Source of the DNA: Pseudomonadota bacterium
GTDB taxonomy: Bacteria > Desulfobacterota > Anaeroferrophillalia > Anaeroferrophillales > Tharpellaceae
DNA: 22,317 bases
Assembly (NCBI GenBank): GCA_015486445.1
Contig: WFRT01000130.1
Span: 1 to 22,317, forward strand
Reading direction: 5' to 3'
Below, one piece after another: positions 14,272 to 21,454 of the stretch (the first letter of the stretch is position 1; every line of letters begins with the position of its first letter). A program made the position numbers and the translations under genes. The notes below the pieces were generated by a model. That model did no database searches. It saw only the letters and a list, made by a program, of their open reading frames with translations, and was not told where the DNA came from.

Positions 14272-16356
14272 TTATTTGCCCTGGGTCCGGGTTTCGGGCG
14301 GGCTTGAGGAGTGGATATGGCGAACCTTGATGACGCGCAGGTCGCGATTGCGGGCAATATTGATGAAGATTTTTAATTCCCTGGATTTTCTCTGGACCGC
14401 GGCAAGGTGTTCGATGAGCTTTTCCCGCAGTTTATCGTAACCGGGTCGCTGGCGCAGCAGATCAAGCAACTGGTTGAGCCGGGGCAGGGCTGTTGTTTCA
14501 TGCAGGCCGGGCTCGTCATCGAGCCAGGACTCCAGCAGTTCACAGACGGCTTCTCGGAAAAAACCGCGATACTTGCGGGTGCGGTTGACGATAATGGATT
14601 CCGCACTGCCCCCGGGCAGTGAAATTTCAGTCAGGAATTTGACGAAGACCAGCAGGGGGAGGCGGACTTCCTGGTGGCCGGCTTCAATCTCGGTTTCGTC
14701 TTCCAGGCCGAGGATGAGCTTTTGCAGTGCGACCGGTTGCTGCCGGAAATGGCTGTTTGCCAGGTCGTATAGGGGAGGGCCGTCCTGGACCAGGTGCTGG
14801 ACAATTTTTTTCAGCAGCAGCCGGCCGGTATCCGGCCGCTGGTTCAGAAAAAGGCACATGGCTTCACTGAAATCCTCGATTTCGCTCAGGTATTTCAGGC
14901 GTTCACTGATGCTCAGGGCCTGGTCTTCCTCAAAAAACCGGATGAAGCGGAGAATCAGTTCGAGGTCGCGGGGGGCCAGATGGGGTGAGAGCCGTCTGAA
15001 AAGCCGACAGGAAAACGACCAGTCGAGGTCGAAAAGAAGCTTTGTCAGGGTTGGCCTAAGTTTTGGACAGTCGGGATAGAAGCGAGCCAGGGCGAGGGCG
15101 GTTTCCTGCTCCGCGAAAGACAGCGGGGGACGGAAGCGATTGACGATTTCAGGCCATTTAGTGCCGGGCCCGAATCTTTCCAGGGCCCTGAAGAGTTCGG
15201 GGTCAAGCTTATGTTCATCATAGCAGCCGGCCAGCAGGTCAGCCTTTTCCGGGTCGATGCCGGACCTGGGGTGCCGGGCAACCAGGCGCAGAAGGAGACG
15301 GCGGGTTTCCGGGTCGCGGGTTTGCCGGAGTAACTCGAAAAGGGTTTCGAGGGCCTCCAGGCTGGGGTTGAGAGCCAGGGCCGAAAGGGCAAGTCCGCGT
15401 TCCTCGCGATCACCCCGGCGGGCGGATTTTCGCAGTAAGGCAATGGCTTCCGGGTTCTCGCAGGCGGCCAGTCCGGCAAAAGCCCGGCAGCGGCTGCGGG
15501 CCCGCCAGGAGCGGCCGATACCCAGCAGAGCCTCGCAGGCCTCGGTCTCGCCCAGGTGGGCCCGGGCACATAGGTATTCGGGGTTTTTCGCGCCGGGCTT
15601 CCGGAGCCGGGGAAGAATTTCGTTAAGCTTGAGGTTGCGGACGGCTTCCAGGCCGCCGCCTTCAAGTCTCCGGTCTCCGCTTTCGAGGGCGGTCCGGACA
15701 AGTTCCAGGCAGCGTTGCCGCAGCTTATCGGAAAGAGGAGGCCTGAGCAGGCCTAAAAGCGGAAGGTTTTCCTGCAGGATTTCCAGGTGCTGCAAAAGAT
15801 ATGACCCGAGTTCCGGGCCGGAGCAGATCCGGCGGAATTCTTCGAGTGCTGCAAAACGAATTTCGCTGTCGGGTATGGCGGACAGCAGGTTGAGGGCTTT
15901 TTCCGGTGGAAAGAGACGGATTGTCAGGGAGGCGGCTATACTTGTGGTCAGCTCGACCGCAGTTTCCCGGCTGGACAGCAGGCGGGAGAAGTAATCACCT
16001 AATGATGCCCTGGCCGAGGGCTTGCAGATTTCTTTTTTGAGCTGGGAAATCTGCGGGTAAAATTCATCCCGGTCGTCGATTCCGAGCTGGTTGAAGAGCA
16101 TGAAAACAAACGGGTAGCCACCAAGAAACCAGGCTGTGGTGAACACCAGGTGGAGGTTGGGGTCGCCGGGGCCGCTAAGGGTTTGCGTGAGCCTGCGGCC
16201 CAGGTGGTGGCAGGCGGCCTGTTCCCGGGAACTGCGGGCATGGTCGCGAAAGGCCAGGTTGACCCGGTGCATAAGGTCAATGACCTGCCAGCGCAGGTGC
16301 CAGTTGTCGGTCAGCAGGTCCTGAATGATTTCCGGGGAAGGTGGTTGAATCTTCAT
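14272..16356 (-). CDS. Large HEAT-like helical repeat protein, function unknown
   Basis: This 694-aa protein has no signal peptide and no clear membrane segment. It is rich in Leu, Arg, Ala and Glu. From about residue 140 to 620 it shows repeated helix pairs of the HEAT type, most clearly at about 285-370 (segments such as ARSRCRAFAGLAACENPEAI and GLALSALALNPSLEALETLF), spaced by roughly 30-40 residues. The N-terminal 140 residues form a different helical region beginning with MKIQPPSPEIIQDLL. HEAT arrays are protein-binding scaffolds; no catalytic motif is visible. The gene stands alone on the minus strand, with the interspersed element at its 3' end and the nuo promoter region upstream (divergent). 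The ribosome site before the ATG is weak. I do not recognise a close family. Confidence 0.8.
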   Translation of the reverse strand: MKIQPPSPEIIQDLLTDNWHLRWQVIDLMHRVNLAFRDHARSSREQAACHHLGRRLTQTLSGPGDPNLHLVFTTAWFLGGYPFVFMLFNQLGIDDRDEFYPQISQLKKEICKPSARASLGDYFSRLLSSRETAVELTTSIAASLTIRLFPPEKALNLLSAIPDSEIRFAALEEFRRICSGPELGSYLLQHLEILQENLPLLGLLRPPLSDKLRQRCLELVRTALESGDRRLEGGGLEAVRNLKLNEILPRLRKPGAKNPEYLCARAHLGETEACEALLGIGRSWRARSRCRAFAGLAACENPEAIALLRKSARRGDREERGLALSALALNPSLEALETLFELLRQTRDPETRRLLLRLVARHPRSGIDPEKADLLAGCYDEHKLDPELFRALERFGPGTKWPEIVNRFRPPLSFAEQETALALARFYPDCPKLRPTLTKLLFDLDWSFSCRLFRRLSPHLAPRDLELILRFIRFFEEDQALSISERLKYLSEIEDFSEAMCLFLNQRPDTGRLLLKKIVQHLVQDGPPLYDLANSHFRQQPVALQKLILGLEDETEIEAGHQEVRLPLLVFVKFLTEISLPGGSAESIIVNRTRKYRGFFREAVCELLESWLDDEPGLHETTALPRLNQLLDLLRQRPGYDKLREKLIEHLAAVQRKSRELKIFINIARNRDLRVIKVRHIHSSSPPETRTQGK

Positions 16357-16595
16357 GGTCTTCAGGGTCGTTAATGCCTTGTGCCGGTGCTCCGGCGGGC
16401 TTCCCCGGGTGGGTGCCCCTGGCAGGTGATGCCGGAGGCATTCGTTTTTTGAACAGGCTCCCGGAAGTTGCCGGTGGCGGACGATTGCAGTGAGAATAAA
16501 TGTTTTCGGAGGTTAAGGCAATATCTTTAATTCCGGGCCCCTGAACCGGGAGCGGTATCCGGGAAACCGGAAAAGTTCAGGAGGCCTTTTTTTTC
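16357..16595. other. Divergent intergenic region between the HEAT-like gene and the nuo promoter
   Basis: About 240 nt without a gene. It should contain the minus-strand promoter of the HEAT-like gene, which I could not identify. Visible are a short hairpin ATGCC-GGA-GGCAT (about 16422-16434 region) and several overlapping CCGGG/CCCGG inverted segments at about 16535-16575. A T8 tract lies directly in front of the + strand nuo promoter. Confidence 0.4.
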
Positions 16596-16624
16596 TTGAC
16601 ATTAGAAAAGATGAACCGTATATA
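16596..16624 (+). promoter_or_regulatory. Near-consensus sigma-70 promoter of the nuoA operon
   Basis: TTGACA (16596-16601), a 17-nt spacer and TATATA (16619-16624) form a close match to consensus. Transcription should start near 16631, giving a leader of about 100 nt before the nuoA ATG at 16731. A T-rich tract directly upstream may act as an UP element. Confidence 0.82.
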
Positions 16625-16659
16625 TCCCGCGCTTAATAAAAGCTTCACATAATAATTAT

Positions 16660-16709
16660 GCGGACTTAATTATTTGTTTTGTTTTTTGGGGGATGAGTGC
16701 TAAGTCCGC
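16660..16709 (+). promoter_or_regulatory. Stem-loop in the nuo operon leader
   Basis: GCGGACTTA (16660-16668) and TAAGTCCGC (16701-16709) are perfect 9-bp inverted repeats around a 32-nt T- and G-rich loop. The structure lies entirely in the predicted untranslated leader and ends 7 nt before the GAGG ribosome site of nuoA. It has no T tract behind the stem, so termination is unlikely. A protein or RNA binding site, or an mRNA-stabilising structure, is possible. Confidence 0.5.
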
Positions 16710-16730
16710 GAAATCAGAGGTGAAGAGACT

Positions 16731-17087
16731 ATGTTGCGAGATTATGTACCGGTTATGCTGATGATGCTGGTCGGCGCGGGTTTCGGCGTCGTGGCGGTGG
16801 TGCTTTCCAGTGCCCTGGGGCCGAAAAGGCGTTCCCGGGTCAAAAAAGAGACCTACGAGTGCGGGATGACAACCCAGGGCGCGACCTATGCCCCGACCCC
16901 GATCAAATATTACGTAGTGGCCCTGCTGTTTCTGGTTTTCGACCTCGAGTGTGTTTTCATGTATCCCTGGGCGGTTCATTATAAAAGCCTGGGGGTTTTC
17001 GGTTTTGTGGAAATGGTCATCTTCATGGTGGTCCTTTTCGTCTGTTATGTCTATGTCTGGAAAAAGGGAGCCTTGGAATGGGAATAG
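16731..17087 (+). CDS. nuoA: NADH-quinone oxidoreductase subunit A
   Basis: This 118-aa membrane subunit with three helices sits next to the quinone chamber of complex I. Family marks are YECGMTTQG in the first loop and the acidic FDLECVFMYPWA motif in the second helix. The ATG at 16731 has a GAGG ribosome site about 10 nt upstream. It is the first gene of the right-hand nuo operon, behind a near-consensus promoter. Its end overlaps the nuoB start by 10 nt, which indicates coupled translation and helps to fix the nuoB start. Confidence 0.97.
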   Translation: MLRDYVPVMLMMLVGAGFGVVAVVLSSALGPKRRSRVKKETYECGMTTQGATYAPTPIKYYVVALLFLVFDLECVFMYPWAVHYKSLGVFGFVEMVIFMVVLFVCYVYVWKKGALEWE

Positions 17088-17608
17088 AGAGTGGGTTGAA
17101 AGGCGACGGTTTTCTGGTTACCAGCCTTGAAGGCCTGGTCAACTGGGGGCGCAAGAATTCAATCTGGCCCTGTACCTTCGGTCTGGCCTGATGCGCCCTG
17201 GAGATGATGGCTACCAGTTTGGCTAGCTACGATATCGCCCGCTTCGGTTCCGAGGTTTTTCGGCCGTCGCCGCGCCAGTCCGATCTGATGATTGTCGCCG
17301 GAACCCTGACCAAGAAGATGTCGGTCATGGTCAAGCGCATTTACGAACAGATGGCCGAGCCCCGCTGGGTCATCGCCATGGGAGCCTGCGCTTCCTGCGG
17401 CGGTGTTTTCCAGAGCTACTCGGTGGTCCAGGGGGTTGACCAGATTGTCCCGGTTGACGTCTATGTCCCCGGCTGCCCGCCCCGGCCCGAGGCCCTGCTT
17501 GCCGCGGTCATGAAACTGCAGGACAAGATTACCAGGGACAAGTTTACCTCCCGGCCCGATTACGAGGAGCCCTCGACGCCGAAATCCGAAATCATCAGCT
17601 TGTGTTGA
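17078..17608 (+). CDS. nuoB: NADH-quinone oxidoreductase subunit B with in-frame TGA (candidate selenoprotein)
   Basis: NuoB binds N2, the last iron-sulfur cluster of complex I, which passes electrons to quinone. The frame from ATG 17078 (GGGAG ribosome site 7 nt upstream, 10-nt overlap with nuoA) encodes 176 residues of clear NuoB sequence, interrupted only by TGA at 17189-17191 (codon 38). The context is WPCTFGLA-TGA-CALEMMAT, where other NuoB proteins have the Cys-Cys pair. Read as residue 38, the four N2 ligands are 38, C39, C104 (MGACASC) and C133 (VPGCPPRPE). The spacings 38-104 (66) and 104-133 (29) match those of the Thermus subunit (C45, C46, C111, C140). Restarting at ATG 17204 would lose both ligands, so a TGA stop would give a useless protein. 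A SECIS-like hairpin follows. I infer selenocysteine insertion. A base error (TGC or TGT read as TGA) or a nonsense mutation remain possible. Extra cysteines C32 and C107 are also present. Confidence 0.88.
17205..17231 (+). promoter_or_regulatory. SECIS-like hairpin behind the nuoB TGA
   Basis: GCTACCA (17210-17216) pairs with TGG and TAGC (17220-17222, 17224-17227) across an apical GTT, leaving one bulged C (17223). G17209-U17228 and U17208-A17229 extend the stem; with A17207 bulged, G-C and U-G pairs can follow (17205-17231). The apical G17217 is the first loop base, and 25 nt separate it from the TGA. A small loop with a G at its start, 16-37 nt behind the UGA, is the published bacterial SECIS pattern. 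The fold was judged by eye, and such short hairpins also arise by chance. Confidence 0.5.
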
Positions 17609-17619
17609 CAGGTAAAAAA

Positions 17620-18123
17620 ATGGCTATTGACAATGGTAAAGTTATGGAACTGCTGGGCGGCAAGTTTGCCGAGGCGGTGGTTGAGAGTCAGGAGTTTCGT
17701 GGTGATTTGACCGTGGTTGTCGCGCTCGACAAACTTCATGAAGTCTTGCGCTTTCTCCACGATGATGACACCCTGCACTACGACCACCTTTCGGATGTCG
17801 TCGGCATCGACCGCCTGCCGCGGAAGCCGCGTTTCGAGGTCGTTTACGTGCTGCATTCGATGGACGACTTCCGCCGCCTGATCGTCAAGGTCATGGTTGG
17901 CGAAGGCGAAGAAGTGCCCACGGCGACCGATATCTGGAATTCGGCCAACTGGCCCGAAAGGGAGGTCTTCGACATGTTCGGGGTCGCCTTTGCCGGCCAT
18001 CCCGATCTGCGCCGGATCTTCATGTGGGATGATTTCGACGGCCACCCGCTGCGCAAGGATTTCCCGTTGCGGGGGAAGGATTTCGACAAGCGCTGGGACC
18101 CGGACCAGATTCAGGTACTTTAA
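17620..18123 (+). CDS. nuoC: NADH-quinone oxidoreductase subunit C
   Basis: This 167-aa soluble subunit of the complex I connecting arm carries the family signature NWPEREVFDMFGVAFAGHPDLRR and, near the C-terminus, PLRKDFPLRGKD. It is a separate protein, not fused to NuoD. I chose the ATG at 17620 with an AGGT site 7 nt upstream, 11 nt behind the nuoB stop. An in-frame GTG at 17602 would overlap the nuoB stop and add six residues. The short distance to nuoB means it is translated in the same operon, so nuoB disruption would be likely to have polar consequences unless the TGA is read through. Confidence 0.96.
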   Translation: MAIDNGKVMELLGGKFAEAVVESQEFRGDLTVVVALDKLHEVLRFLHDDDTLHYDHLSDVVGIDRLPRKPRFEVVYVLHSMDDFRRLIVKVMVGEGEEVPTATDIWNSANWPEREVFDMFGVAFAGHPDLRRIFMWDDFDGHPLRKDFPLRGKDFDKRWDPDQIQVL

Positions 18124-18190
18124 TAAGCTTTGCCGGTATTCCGCTCATTCCAGGGAATTTAAGCAATAATTTTATTTGAGGTTGGAAGCG

Positions 18191-19363
18191 ATGGCTGAAG
18201 GTAAATTATTGACCATCAACATGGGACCGCACCACCCGGCGACGCACGGGGTTCTGCGGCTGGTCCTGGAACTTGATGGTGAAACGATTGTCAAGGTCAC
18301 ACCCCATATCGGGCACCTGCACCGCGGCATTGAAAAGATAGCGGAAAGTATGAACTATCAGCAGGTCATTCCCCTGACTGACCGTTTCGACTATACCGCC
18401 GCCACGCTCAACAATCTGGGCTACTGCACGGCCGTCGAGAAACTGCTCGGCATCGAGGTGCCGAAGCGGGCCCAGTACATTCGGGTCATCATGAGTGAGC
18501 TGGCCCGGATCATGGGTCACCACCTCTGGATCGGCAGCCACGCCCTTGACATCGGGGCCATGACCGTCGTCTTCTACGCCTTCCGCGACCGCGAAATGAT
18601 CATGAATATGACCGAGGAGGTTTCGGGCTACCGTCTGACTCCCTCCTACCTGCGGATCGGCGGCGTCGCCCGGGACATCACCCCCGATTTTGTCAAGTTC
18701 CTGCGTGATTTCATCAAGTGGTTCCCAACCGCGGTCGCCGGTTACAACACCCTGCTGACCGACAACATCATCTGGCGCCAGCGGACCATGGACATCGGGG
18801 TGATTTCGCGCGAGGACGCCATCAACTACGGACTCACCGGCCCGTCGCTCAGGGGCTCCGGGGTGGCTTACGATCTGCGTAAGGCCATGCCGTACAGCAG
18901 CTACGATGATTTCGATTTTCAGATTCCGGTGGGCGAGAAGGGTGACGTTTACGATCGTTACCTGGTGCGCATGGAAGAGTTTCTCCAGTCTCTCAAGATC
19001 ATCGAGCAGGCTCTGGAGAACCTGCCGGAAGGGCCGGTCAATGTCGACAACCCCTGGATTACCAATCCCGACCTCGGGGCCGTACAGGAAGATATCAGCG
19101 CCCTCATCCGGCGTTTCAAGATCCAGTGCCAGGGGCCGGAGGTTCCGGTCGGCGAGGTCTACCACGCGGTCGAGGGCTCGAAAGGTGAATTAGGCTTCTA
19201 CCTGGTTGGCGACGGCACCGAGCATCCGTACCGGATGAAGGTCCGCTCCCCCTGTTTTATCCTCGTCAGCGCCCTCGAGAAAATGATGCTGGGTCACATG
19301 ATCGCGGATGCGATCGCGATTATCGGGAGCATCGATATCGTGCTTGGGGAAATTGACCGTTAA
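18191..19363 (+). CDS. nuoD: NADH-quinone oxidoreductase subunit D
   Basis: This 390-aa subunit forms, with NuoB, the quinone-binding cavity. It has the N-terminal NMGPHHPATHGVLRL loop with the quinone-interacting histidine, HIGYLHRGIEK-type sequence (here GHLHRGIEKIAE), MGHHLWIGSHALDIGAMT and the C-terminal LGEIDR of the family. I chose the ATG at 18191, behind GAGGT/GGAAG; a TTG at 18176 in frame is less likely. It lies 67 nt behind nuoC. The sequence is intact and strongly conserved, which argues that this complex I is under selection and that nuoB next to it is functional. Confidence 0.97.
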   Translation: MAEGKLLTINMGPHHPATHGVLRLVLELDGETIVKVTPHIGHLHRGIEKIAESMNYQQVIPLTDRFDYTAATLNNLGYCTAVEKLLGIEVPKRAQYIRVIMSELARIMGHHLWIGSHALDIGAMTVVFYAFRDREMIMNMTEEVSGYRLTPSYLRIGGVARDITPDFVKFLRDFIKWFPTAVAGYNTLLTDNIIWRQRTMDIGVISREDAINYGLTGPSLRGSGVAYDLRKAMPYSSYDDFDFQIPVGEKGDVYDRYLVRMEEFLQSLKIIEQALENLPEGPVNVDNPWITNPDLGAVQEDISALIRRFKIQCQGPEVPVGEVYHAVEGSKGELGFYLVGDGTEHPYRMKVRSPCFILVSALEKMMLGHMIADAIAIIGSIDIVLGEIDR

Positions 19364-19413
19364 GGGACAAAGCGGAATTTATTTTTGAGTTATATTGAAT
19401 GGGAGTTCGGTTA

Positions 19414-21369
19414 ATGGCTGAGATATTATTCAGTTCCTGGGGCGGTGAGGTCGTTGACAACCGCGGTAAAGAGGGCCAGGACTTTGAGCCGGTCAACACT
19501 ATTGATCTGCCGGAACATTTCAGACAGGACGAAGCCGTCAAGGCCCTGATGGGCTGGTACGGGCTGGTGCTGCGCGACCCCGAAACCGATGTCGTCGACC
19601 TCTGCCGGGTCTACATCGGCGAGGTCCAGAGCAAGTCCTGCGGCAAGTGTTTTCTCTGCCGGATAGGGACCCGGGTGATGGCTGAAATCCTGGAGCGCAT
19701 CTGCGCCGGCCGGGGCGCGGAGCGGGATCTCGAGATCCTGGCCCGCCTGGCCGAGTCGATCAGCGAATCTTCCAAGTGCAACATCGGCCAGTCCGGTCCC
19801 CTGCCGGTACTCCACGCCCTGGAACATTTTGCCGATGATTTCAAGGCCGCCGTCAATGAGAAGCAGGCCCGTCAGGCCGGTGTGTACCATTCCCAGCTGA
19901 CCGCGCCCTGCATGGATGCCTGTCCGATCCATCTCGATATTCCCAGCTACGTCGAAGCCATCAGGGAGGGCCGTTTTCTCGATTCTCTCGATATCATCCG
20001 CGAGAAGCTGCCCCTGCCCGGGGTTGTCGGCCGGGTCTGCGTCCGTCCCTGCGAGGAGCATTGCCGGCGCATGAATCTCGACGAGCCGATTTCGATCAAG
20101 TATCTCAAGCGCTTTGTCGCCGACTACGAACTCAGCAAAGGGCTGGAGCCCGAGTTCGAGATCGACCCCTCGGAAAAAACCGGCAAGGTGGCGATCGTCG
20201 GGGCCGGCCCCGGCGGGGTTACCTGCGCTTATCACCTGGCCCGCAAGGGGCACCAGGTGACGGTCTATGAACGTTTCAACGAGCCCGGCGGCATGTCGGC
20301 CATGGGAATTCCCGACTATCGCCTGCCCCGGCCCGTTCTTCGCGAGGAGGTGGACCGCATCGAACGCATGGGCGTGACCTTCAAATACGGGGTCACGGTG
20401 GGCAAGGATGTCAGGCTCTCCGAACTCGAGGCCGAAAATGACGCCGTCTTTATTGCCATCGGGGCCCAGCTCGGCACCACCATGCGGGTCGAGGGCGAGG
20501 ACGAAGGCTACGCCGGCTATATCAAGGGGGTTGACTACCTGCTCGACATCAACCAGGGGCGCGATCCCTATCCCGAGGGCCAGCGGGTGGTCGTGGTCGG
20601 CGGCGGCAACGTCGCTATCGACTGCGTGCGCTGCTCCTTCCGGGTCGGCAAAAAGGATGTCAACCTGGTCTATCGCCGGACCAAGAACGAAATGCCGGCG
20701 GACGACGTCGAGATCCATGATGCCGAGGAGGAAAAGGTCAACTTCCATTACCTGACCCAGCCGATCAAGATCCTGGCCAAAGACGGCAAGGTCGTGGGCC
20801 TTGAGTGTGTCAAGATGGAACTCGGCGAACCCGATGAATCGGGCCGCCGCCGGCCGGTTCCGGTCGAAGGCTCGAACTTTGTCATCGATTGCGACATCGT
20901 GGTCCCGGCCATCGGCCAGACCATGGACCTCTCGCTGCTGGAAGGCCGCGAAGATGTCAAGACGACGCGTTGGCAGACCTTGGTGGTTGACGAGGTCACC
21001 AAGCAGTCCGACAACCCCAAGATCTTTTCCGCCGGCGACTGCGAGACCGGGCCGGGGGCTTTGATCACCGCCTGCGCCGGCGGCCGCAAGGCGGCCTTCA
21101 ACATCGACAAGCTGATCAACGGCGAGCCGCTGGACTACACCCTGGAAGATTATTTCGACCAGTTTTTCAAAAAGGTCAAGGTCTATGATCCGGCCGAGGA
21201 CATTGGCTTGCTCGGCGGCCGGCCCCGTTACCAGCTGAAGATGCTCGATCCCGAAACCCGGAAGTTCACCAACGACGAGGTTGAGCAGGGCTTCTCCCGG
21301 CTCGAGGCGGTGGCCGAAGCCGACCGCTGCCTGCGCTGCTACCGGGTGGCGACCGTCAAGGTGGGATAA
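19414..21369 (+). CDS. NuoF-type N3 cluster domain fused to a GltD-like FAD/NAD(P) oxidoreductase
   Basis: This gene stands where nuoE-nuoF are expected. Chosen start ATG 19414 (GGGAG 8 nt upstream; an ATG at 19399 would add five residues). Numbered from 19399: an unrecognised region (about 1-75) precedes a NADH_4Fe-4S domain like the NuoF C-terminus, with SCGKCFLCRIGT (C81, C84, C87) and C127 in SKCNIGQSG. The Fer4_20 and flavoprotein part of GltD-type enzymes follows: C171, C175, C214, C218, C222 for two clusters, the FAD site GAGPGG (268-273) and the NAD(P) site GGGNVA (401-406). The FAD-binding AGDCETGPG motif is near the C-terminus. The FMN/NADH fold of NuoF (GAGRYICGEETA) is missing, and no nuoE is seen. 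I infer that it feeds electrons from NAD(P)H or another donor into NuoG. It lies 50 nt behind nuoD and 85 nt before nuoG. Confidence 0.88.
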   Translation: MAEILFSSWGGEVVDNRGKEGQDFEPVNTIDLPEHFRQDEAVKALMGWYGLVLRDPETDVVDLCRVYIGEVQSKSCGKCFLCRIGTRVMAEILERICAGRGAERDLEILARLAESISESSKCNIGQSGPLPVLHALEHFADDFKAAVNEKQARQAGVYHSQLTAPCMDACPIHLDIPSYVEAIREGRFLDSLDIIREKLPLPGVVGRVCVRPCEEHCRRMNLDEPISIKYLKRFVADYELSKGLEPEFEIDPSEKTGKVAIVGAGPGGVTCAYHLARKGHQVTVYERFNEPGGMSAMGIPDYRLPRPVLREEVDRIERMGVTFKYGVTVGKDVRLSELEAENDAVFIAIGAQLGTTMRVEGEDEGYAGYIKGVDYLLDINQGRDPYPEGQRVVVVGGGNVAIDCVRCSFRVGKKDVNLVYRRTKNEMPADDVEIHDAEEEKVNFHYLTQPIKILAKDGKVVGLECVKMELGEPDESGRRRPVPVEGSNFVIDCDIVVPAIGQTMDLSLLEGREDVKTTRWQTLVVDEVTKQSDNPKIFSAGDCETGPGALITACAGGRKAAFNIDKLINGEPLDYTLEDYFDQFFKKVKVYDPAEDIGLLGGRPRYQLKMLDPETRKFTNDEVEQGFSRLEAVAEADRCLRCYRVATVKVG

Positions 21370-21454
21370 CGGGTACCGTGAACAGTTCCCCCGTGAACGG
21401 GGTTCGGATAGGAAACAGCTCATCTAATTCAAATTTTAGGCAGGGAAAAACAGT

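Noticed and set aside
17189..17191. TGA as a reassigned tryptophan or glycine codon in this genome
   Set aside because: Other genes here (for example hemL, atpI, nrfD, nuoB itself and the DUF2997-like gene) end at TGA stops, so a general reassignment is unlikely.
17204..17608. nuoB as a shorter gene starting at ATG 17204 behind the TGA
   Set aside because: It would lack the first 42 residues with two N2 ligands. There is no good ribosome site, and the clear NuoB sequence continues upstream to an ATG overlapping nuoA.
19426..21423. 665-aa open frame antisense to the NuoF/GltD fusion
   Set aside because: It mirrors the high-GC codon pattern of the real gene, has no family resemblance and contradicts the operon direction.
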